Positions 49,032 through 54,412 of a stretch of DNA of 54,412 nt are shown piece after piece (position 1 is the first letter of the stretch; every line of letters starts with the position of its first letter). Below the pieces are notes generated by a model. That model had not been told where the DNA came from, made no database searches, and saw nothing but the letters and a program-made list of their open reading frames with translations. Both the position numbers and the translations under genes were made by a program. The stretch is from NCBI RefSeq assembly GCF_035918095.1, contig NZ_CP109138.1, positions 1-54,412 of the forward strand, written 5' to 3'. Source of the DNA: Streptomyces sp. NBC_01750. Lineage in GTDB: Bacteria > Actinomycetota > Actinomycetes > Streptomycetales > Streptomycetaceae.

Positions 49032-52000
49032 TTAGTAGCTGATGGTCGGGCCCTGGTCCTGCTCGACCTGCGGCGCGACCTCGACCTCGGCTTCCCGGCC
49101 GCGGGCGACCTCGGCCTGCTCGGCCCGGGTGGCATCGTCCGCCTGGTCGCGCTCGGCCTGCCGGGAAGCAATCTCGGCGAGCGCACCGCGCGCCCGGTCG
49201 AGGTCCTCCTGCAGGTCCGCCAACTGGGCCGGGAGCGGCTGCTGGGAGGTGAACGTGGCAAGGTGCTGGGCATCGTGCTGGTTCTCCTGCTCCGGTCCGG
49301 CCTGCGTCGCCTGGGCCTCGGGGGAGCGGTCCGTACCCTCGCTGAGCTGCTGCGCGTACTGCTGCTCGTAGAACTCGCGGTACCGATCCTCAGCGGTGGG
49401 CGCAGAGACTGCCGACGCCATCTCCTGCTCCGGGGCCTCCGGCTGCAGCTCCGCCTCGACGTCCTGCTCGGCCTCGACCTCGACCTCATCGGCCGCCTGC
49501 TCGGGGCGCTGCTCGTACGTCTCGCTCTCGATCTCCCAGTTGAGCTCCGGGAGCTGCTCGGCGTCGTACTCGACCTCGCCCTCGGCATCGCGGGCCGCGA
49601 CGGCCTGCTCGCGCAGCTGCTGCTCGTACGCGGCGAGCGCTGCGTCCAGCTCCGGGTTGGGCTCGTACGTGTACGTGTCGGTGCCCGCGGTGAGCTCGGC
49701 GGTCTCCTCGACCTGCGGGGCCTCAACCTCGGGCGCGTCCAGGGACTCCTCGACCTGCCAGGTCTCGCCCTCCACGGTCCAGTCGAACTCCGGGGCGTCC
49801 GTGGTGCCGGCCGCGCGGTACCGCTCCTCGTACGCGCCGAGCGCCTGGTCGAGCTCCTCCTGCTCCTCGTGCGTCAGCGGGGCCAGCTCGGCCTCGTCGC
49901 GCACCTCGGGGGCCTCGTCGAGGGTCTCGCCCTCCACGGTCCAGTCGATCTCCGGCGCCTGGTCGAGGTCGTACTCGGCCTCGGCGACGAGCTCCTCGTC
50001 GAGGTCCTGGTCCTGCTGCTCGGCCTGCTCGGCGTTCTGCTGCTCGGCGAGCGCTTGGTCGTCGAGGCCACGGCGGCCCAGCTCGTCGCGGGCGGCCTCG
50101 GCGGCCTCTCGGGCCGGGGCGGTCTCCTCGTACCACGCGGCGCGGGCCCCGTCGATCTGCTCCAGCACCTCGACGCGCTCGGACAGCGTGGCCACCAGGT
50201 CCTCGTAGCCGCGGGCCTGCGCCTCAAGCTCCGCGCGCTGCTCGGCGTCGGTGGTCTGGTCGGCGTCGGCCTGAGCCAGGATCGCCTTCTCCTCGTAGCG
50301 GAGAACGGTCTGGCGGGCCTCGGACAGCTCCTCGCCGACGTGCGCCGGGGCCCACGACTTCTCGCGCTCGTAGCGGGCCACCATCTCGCGCAGGGCGGCG
50401 TCGTTGGTCCTGGCCAGAGCCTGCTCGTCCTCGGTGCGGCCAAGGGCGGCGTGCGCGGCCTCCCACGCGGCGCGCTGCTCGACCGCACCCTTCGCCGGCA
50501 GGCGGCCGATCGCAGTGTTCGGCGCGTCGATGTTGTAGAGCTCGCGGTATCCCTCGACGGTGCCCGCACGGCGGGCCCACTCCGCACGGTCGAGGAGGTC
50601 CTCGGGCACGGGGCCGAAGTGGCGTACGGCCCACTCCGGGGGCTCCTCACACAGACGCTCTCCGAGGACGTCGCGGCGGGCGTCCATGGCCTCGGCCAGC
50701 TCGCGGGCGACCTGGCCCTCGATTCCGGGCATGTCGGGGGTGCGGTCCGTCCAGCTGTGCCCGGCGGGGGCGTTCTCCGGCTGGCGGTCCTTGAGCTCCT
50801 GCTCGATCCGCCAGTTGATCAGAGCGGTCACGTTGTCCGGCTCCGGGCTGGTCATCGACGCGCACGTGATGGCGTTCTGCAGCACCTGCGGCCCGTCGTG
50901 ACCGGCCAGTTCAGCCTCGCGCAGTGCCCGGTAGATGGTGCTCGGGTCCTGCTGCCGCATGGTGGCGTACTGCTCCTCGGACAGCAGCTGCCGCAGCTGC
51001 GGCTCGTACTGGTCGCGCACGTGCTGGGTGACGTAGTCCCGCCAGCGCGGCTCCAGCGCCGGGATCGACTCGGCCCAGTCCTGCGACTCGCGCAGCTCCT
51101 GCAGCGCGGACAGGTCGCCCCCGTCGCGTTCGACGGCGGTCTGCAGCATGGACATCGCGTCCTGGTCGAGCTTCTGCAGCCGGTGCTCGTCGGCCGGGAC
51201 CTGGCACGCGGCAAACGCGCGGTTGTACCGCTGGGCGCGGGTCAGGCCCGGGTACACCTGCTCACGCGTCATCCCTTCCTCGACCAGCAGGTATCCGCCG
51301 TAGCCGACCGTACGGCCCTGTACCGCATGGACCGTGCCCGCGTACGCGAGCGCGACGTTCTCCTGGACGTAGGAAGCGGGAAGGGTGAGGGTTCCGGCGA
51401 GCCGTTCGGTGCCGTCGTCGTTGCGGCCGGCTACCCGGCAGGCGGTCAGCTGTCCGTCGTCACCGATGCCGGTCACCCGGTAGACGCGGCGGTTGAGCAC
51501 CATCCGGCCCTCGGAGTCCTTGAGCTTGACGTCGTTCTCGCGGGTCTGGATGAGGTCGCCGACCCCCGCGCGGTTGTCGTCGCGCAGCGCCGTGCCGTGC
51601 TCCTCGACGAGTCCGTACCGGACGAGCTGGGTACGGATTTCCCTGCTCAGTTCGGTGGCGCGGGCGTTGGTTGCGGTCATGACCACGGACTCGCGCTGCG
51701 CGAGCGTGTCTGCCACGTACGCCTGGATCGTGGCGGCCTTCATCTCCTCCAGCGTGCCGCCCATGATCAGGCCGCGCCGGTCGTACTCCTCCAGCGCGCG
51801 GACGTCGCCGCGGCGCAGGGCAAGGCTCGCCTTGGCCTCCCACTCGCGGACCGTGCCGTCCGGCTCGCGGAAGCGGCGTACGTTCGACAGGGAGTAGTGC
51901 GGGCCTTCCTCGACCATCGTGCGCAGCAGGCCGCCGGCCTCGGGGGACTGCATCTGCTGCTGGTCGCCGATGAGCACGAGCTTGGCCCCGGCCTCCTCAC

Positions 52001-54080
52001 AGAGCTCGGAGACGCGGGCGATGTGGTCGGTGGACGCCATACCGGCCTCGTCGAGGACCACCAGGTCGCCCGCGCGCAGCCGGAACGTCTCGACGTCCTT
52101 GGCGCTGCCGAGGCCCTTGGCGTAGTAGTCGACGAATCGAGTGGTGTTGGTCCGGATCTCGATGCCTTCCTCGCCGAGGACCTCGGCGGCAACGGCGCTG
52201 GGGCCAAGGCCGATGACGCGGCCGCCGGTCTGCTCCTGCCATGCGTCGGCGATGACGCCGGTCGCGTAGCTCTTACCGGCGCCGGCGGGGCCCTCAACCA
52301 CGGAGATCCGCTTGCTGTCGCCGAGGACTCCGCGGACGACGTCGGCCTGGTCGGCGGTGACGCCGGACTCCTTCACCACCTCGTCGATGGCCAGCTGGGA
52401 CAGGCACGGGGCGCCGGTCTGGTGGGCGCGGGAGGCGACGCGGTCCTCGGTAGAGAGGTGCTCCTCCAGCGCGAACTTCTCGGAGGCAAGGGCGCTGGGA
52501 GAGAACACCGAGCGGCCGTCGCTCTGCCGGATTCGGGACGGCGCGTCCTCGATGATGCTGAGACCGGCGGTCTGCACGACGCCGTACTTCCCGCTCTTGA
52601 GGGCCTCGTCGGCCAGCTCGTTGGCGAGCGGCGCGAGGGGGATGTCGCGGGGGAGGGAGTCACCGAGCGTGGTGTTCAGCTGCTGGATGAGCTCGCTGCG
52701 GTCCCACGTCGAGCGCTTGGTCTGCAGGGCTTCCAGCGACTCTGTGATGACCTGCTCGCGGTCGAAACCGGCCTCCTCGGCCTCAGCGAAGCGGGTCTCC
52801 AGCCCGACCTGTTCGACCCGCTCCAGCGCGCCGAGGAGACCTCCCTCAACGGTGTCGTTGGCGATCCGCGTAGCGCGCTCGATCCGGGCCTCGGCGGACT
52901 GGTGCTCATTCCGCTTCGGGTCGCGGGTGTCCAGCGTCGCGATCTCCTTGAGCCGCGTCTTGACCAGCGCGGAGGGCTCACGGCCGTGGTCCTGGCGGTA
53001 CTGCTCCAGCAGCTCCTCGAAGCGCTGATCGACCTGGAACGAACGGGTCGACAGGGCTTCGAGGAGCTCCGGCTCGAACCCCTTGATCTCGCGTGCCAGA
53101 CCGTCCGGGCGCTGCCCGAACACAACGGGCAGATCGCGCTCGACGACCTGCTCCAGCGTCCGCTCGTAGACGGCGGCCGCGGCCTCGCGGGCCTTGTGCA
53201 TCGCCCGCGAATCGAGGGTCACCCAGCGCTCGTTGCCGTCCTCGTCGTGCACCTTGATTTTGTTGAGAACTGCCACATGCGCGTGCAGCTGCGGGTCGCC
53301 CTCGCGCGAGACCTCGTGGGTGAAGATCGCGGCGGTGAAGCCCTCCGAATCGACGTACCGGCCGGTCGACGGGCGGCCGTTCTTGGCCTGGCCGTGGTAG
53401 CCGATCCGGCCGAACCCGGCCTCCTTCTCGAAGACCTTCATCGCGGCCTGGATGGCCTCGTTGTGGGCGGCGCGGACCGTTGCGGCGTCCTCGTGACGGC
53501 CGGCGGCCTCCAATGCGGTGAGGTAGGTGGAGACCGACTTCTGCGCGGAGTAAGTCTGGTCAAAGTACATGGCGGGGGAGCGCTGACCCTTGTCGCGCTC
53601 CTCCCTCCGGATCTCCGCGACACGCTCCGGGTCGGCGTCCGGCTCCTTCGCCAGGCGGTCGTCGATCCGCTCCTCGATCGTGCGGAACTCGTACGGCTTC
53701 CGGCCCCGGCGGGCGCTCGCCTCGGCGTCGGCCATGATCTTCTCGGCGGCCGTGCCGGTGATCCCGTTCTCGTCGATGTACGCCTTCGCGTCGGACACCG
53801 CGGCCCGGTACTCCTCGGGGTGGGCGTGCTTTCCGAACACGGCGCGAATGTCACGCTCCGTTGCGGACGCACCCTCGGCGAGACCCCACTCTGAGAGACC
53901 TTCACCAATCCACACGGCAAGCGGAGTTCCGTGTTCCGTTCCCTTGGCAAAGTAGCCCTCAGGCCCGTTGAGGGTCACCTCAGCGTCGGCCTGGTGCCCG
54001 CCGGCGCAACCCGATCCGGAGAGCAGGTAGTTGAGCCCTGCCTCTCCTCCGGAGATCGCCGTGATGCGTAGCACGATCAC
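49032..54080 (-). CDS. MobF-family conjugative relaxase-helicase
   Basis: A 1682-residue protein. N-terminus VIVLRITAISGGEAGLNYLL has the catalytic Tyr18 near the start; the metal-binding His motif DPQLHAHVAVL lies at ~263. A RecD-like helicase follows: VEGPAGAGKSYATG (~597), DEAGMAST (~676), GDQQQMQS and LTRAQRYNRAFAACQV. The last ~350 residues are Glu-rich with three copies of a motif of the form (D/N)W-x-(V/I)-E-x-E-T (~1377, 1433, 1512). It nicks oriT, binds the 5-prime end and unwinds the strand for export by the coupling protein. GTG start without a clear Shine-Dalgarno site. No frameshift is seen. Confidence 0.92.
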   Translation of the reverse strand: MIVLRITAISGGEAGLNYLLSGSGCAGGHQADAEVTLNGPEGYFAKGTEHGTPLAVWIGEGLSEWGLAEGASATERDIRAVFGKHAHPEEYRAAVSDAKAYIDENGITGTAAEKIMADAEASARRGRKPYEFRTIEERIDDRLAKEPDADPERVAEIRREERDKGQRSPAMYFDQTYSAQKSVSTYLTALEAAGRHEDAATVRAAHNEAIQAAMKVFEKEAGFGRIGYHGQAKNGRPSTGRYVDSEGFTAAIFTHEVSREGDPQLHAHVAVLNKIKVHDEDGNERWVTLDSRAMHKAREAAAAVYERTLEQVVERDLPVVFGQRPDGLAREIKGFEPELLEALSTRSFQVDQRFEELLEQYRQDHGREPSALVKTRLKEIATLDTRDPKRNEHQSAEARIERATRIANDTVEGGLLGALERVEQVGLETRFAEAEEAGFDREQVITESLEALQTKRSTWDRSELIQQLNTTLGDSLPRDIPLAPLANELADEALKSGKYGVVQTAGLSIIEDAPSRIRQSDGRSVFSPSALASEKFALEEHLSTEDRVASRAHQTGAPCLSQLAIDEVVKESGVTADQADVVRGVLGDSKRISVVEGPAGAGKSYATGVIADAWQEQTGGRVIGLGPSAVAAEVLGEEGIEIRTNTTRFVDYYAKGLGSAKDVETFRLRAGDLVVLDEAGMASTDHIARVSELCEEAGAKLVLIGDQQQMQSPEAGGLLRTMVEEGPHYSLSNVRRFREPDGTVREWEAKASLALRRGDVRALEEYDRRGLIMGGTLEEMKAATIQAYVADTLAQRESVVMTATNARATELSREIRTQLVRYGLVEEHGTALRDDNRAGVGDLIQTRENDVKLKDSEGRMVLNRRVYRVTGIGDDGQLTACRVAGRNDDGTERLAGTLTLPASYVQENVALAYAGTVHAVQGRTVGYGGYLLVEEGMTREQVYPGLTRAQRYNRAFAACQVPADEHRLQKLDQDAMSMLQTAVERDGGDLSALQELRESQDWAESIPALEPRWRDYVTQHVRDQYEPQLRQLLSEEQYATMRQQDPSTIYRALREAELAGHDGPQVLQNAITCASMTSPEPDNVTALINWRIEQELKDRQPENAPAGHSWTDRTPDMPGIEGQVARELAEAMDARRDVLGERLCEEPPEWAVRHFGPVPEDLLDRAEWARRAGTVEGYRELYNIDAPNTAIGRLPAKGAVEQRAAWEAAHAALGRTEDEQALARTNDAALREMVARYEREKSWAPAHVGEELSEARQTVLRYEEKAILAQADADQTTDAEQRAELEAQARGYEDLVATLSERVEVLEQIDGARAAWYEETAPAREAAEAARDELGRRGLDDQALAEQQNAEQAEQQDQDLDEELVAEAEYDLDQAPEIDWTVEGETLDEAPEVRDEAELAPLTHEEQEELDQALGAYEERYRAAGTTDAPEFDWTVEGETWQVEESLDAPEVEAPQVEETAELTAGTDTYTYEPNPELDAALAAYEQQLREQAVAARDAEGEVEYDAEQLPELNWEIESETYEQRPEQAADEVEVEAEQDVEAELQPEAPEQEMASAVSAPTAEDRYREFYEQQYAQQLSEGTDRSPEAQATQAGPEQENQHDAQHLATFTSQQPLPAQLADLQEDLDRARGALAEIASRQAERDQADDATRAEQAEVARGREAEVEVAPQVEQDQGPTISY

Positions 54081-54366
54081 TGAGGATACGCGATCAAGAG
54101 CGCGAGCGACACCGACAAATTAAGAATGCCTAGGTGTGTTATGTAGTAGAGGTTGTAGCAGTAGGTAAGGGGGAGTCAGATGAAGAGGGGTTGGTATTGG
54201 CGTGAGCTGGTGAAATGGCGCTAGGAAGGAGGGGGGGGGGTTGTCTTGGTTCTGAGGTGCTGGAGGGAACGGGCGTGAAGGTGCCTGTACGGTCTGCTGC
54301 GGGACTTCTGTGACGGTCGGGGCGACGGGCCCGCGCTTGCCCAGCTACGCTCGCCACAGACGCGCG
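54081..54366. other. Region upstream of the relaxase, oriT candidate
   Basis: About 285 bp unlike the rest of the window: 54110-54180 is AT rich (AATTAAGAATGCCTAGGTGT), and a strand-biased purine run AGGAAGGAGGGGGGGGGG stands at 54222-54239. MobF origins of transfer commonly lie next to the relaxase gene. No inverted repeat plus nick-site consensus could be confirmed. Confidence 0.4.
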
Positions 54367-54400
54367 GAGCCCCCGACCACAGAGATCAGGTCGGGGGCTC
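54367..54400. terminator. Terminator hairpin at the right edge
   Basis: GAGCCCCCGACC / GGTCGGGGGCTC, 12-bp perfect stem with a 10-base loop. It may end a transcript from beyond the window. Confidence 0.65.
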
Positions 54401-54412
54401 GACTGTTACCAC

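Noticed and set aside
49263..53894. Very long plus-strand frame opposite the relaxase (over 1500 residues)
   Set aside because: Low-complexity composition and no domains; it mirrors the codon bias of the real gene on the other strand.

Overview
The window looks like part of a large conjugative plasmid (or plasmid-derived element) of a Streptomyces-type actinomycete. Base composition is very GC rich, coding regions end codons almost always in G or C, GTG starts and 4-bp ATGA/GTGA overlaps are frequent, and many products belong to families I associate with Streptomyces plasmids. There are no rRNA or tRNA genes and no CRISPR array that I can see.

Left part (1-9 kb): a mostly minus-strand accessory block. 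It holds a SprT-like zinc-metalloprotease-like protein, an HNH-type nuclease, a helix-turn-helix protein, a long coiled-coil (KfrA-like) protein behind a short-repeat operator, a Phd/RelE-like toxin-antitoxin pair, and a divergent locus with a miniature LexA-like protein on one side and a Ku end-joining protein on the other, with an SOS-box-like site between them. From 9 to 11 kb and 16.4 to 17.7 kb the DNA is mostly decayed and includes deleted fragments of chromosomal housekeeping genes (parE twice, dnaA once).

Middle (11-31.6 kb): regulators, a P-loop kinase-like protein, an unrecognised enzyme-like gene, a strongly structured intergenic region, a serine resolvase with a res-like upstream region, and then a complete 7.07-kb Tn3-family transposon (17748-24819). 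The transposon has ~39-bp inverted ends and a 5-bp AGTAA target duplication. It carries a transposase, an AfsK-like Ser/Thr kinase with a beta-propeller, and a zinc-finger serine resolvase. Next to it lie a pentapeptide-repeat membrane protein flanked by an 18-bp repeat motif, a desaturase-like membrane protein, a GntR/HutC regulator, and a diaminopimelate epimerase gene.

Right part (31.6-54.4 kb): the plasmid backbone. It contains VirB6-like and VirB8-like membrane proteins, a candidate replication protein with an odd AT-rich internal segment, parA and a parB-like gene ending in a strong terminator, a tight operon of nine small overlapping genes, an RHH-like regulator, a DUF2637-like membrane/coiled-coil protein, a VirD4-type coupling protein with an accessory gene, and a 1682-residue MobF relaxase-helicase. 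Together these indicate conjugation by a single-strand, type IV-secretion-like route rather than the FtsK-like TraB route of many small Streptomyces plasmids.

A repeated palindrome CTAGTnnACTAG occurs upstream of the GntR gene (twice), the desaturase-like gene, the helix-turn-helix gene and, in degenerate form, the toxin-antitoxin pair. This suggests one plasmid-encoded regulator controlling scattered genes.
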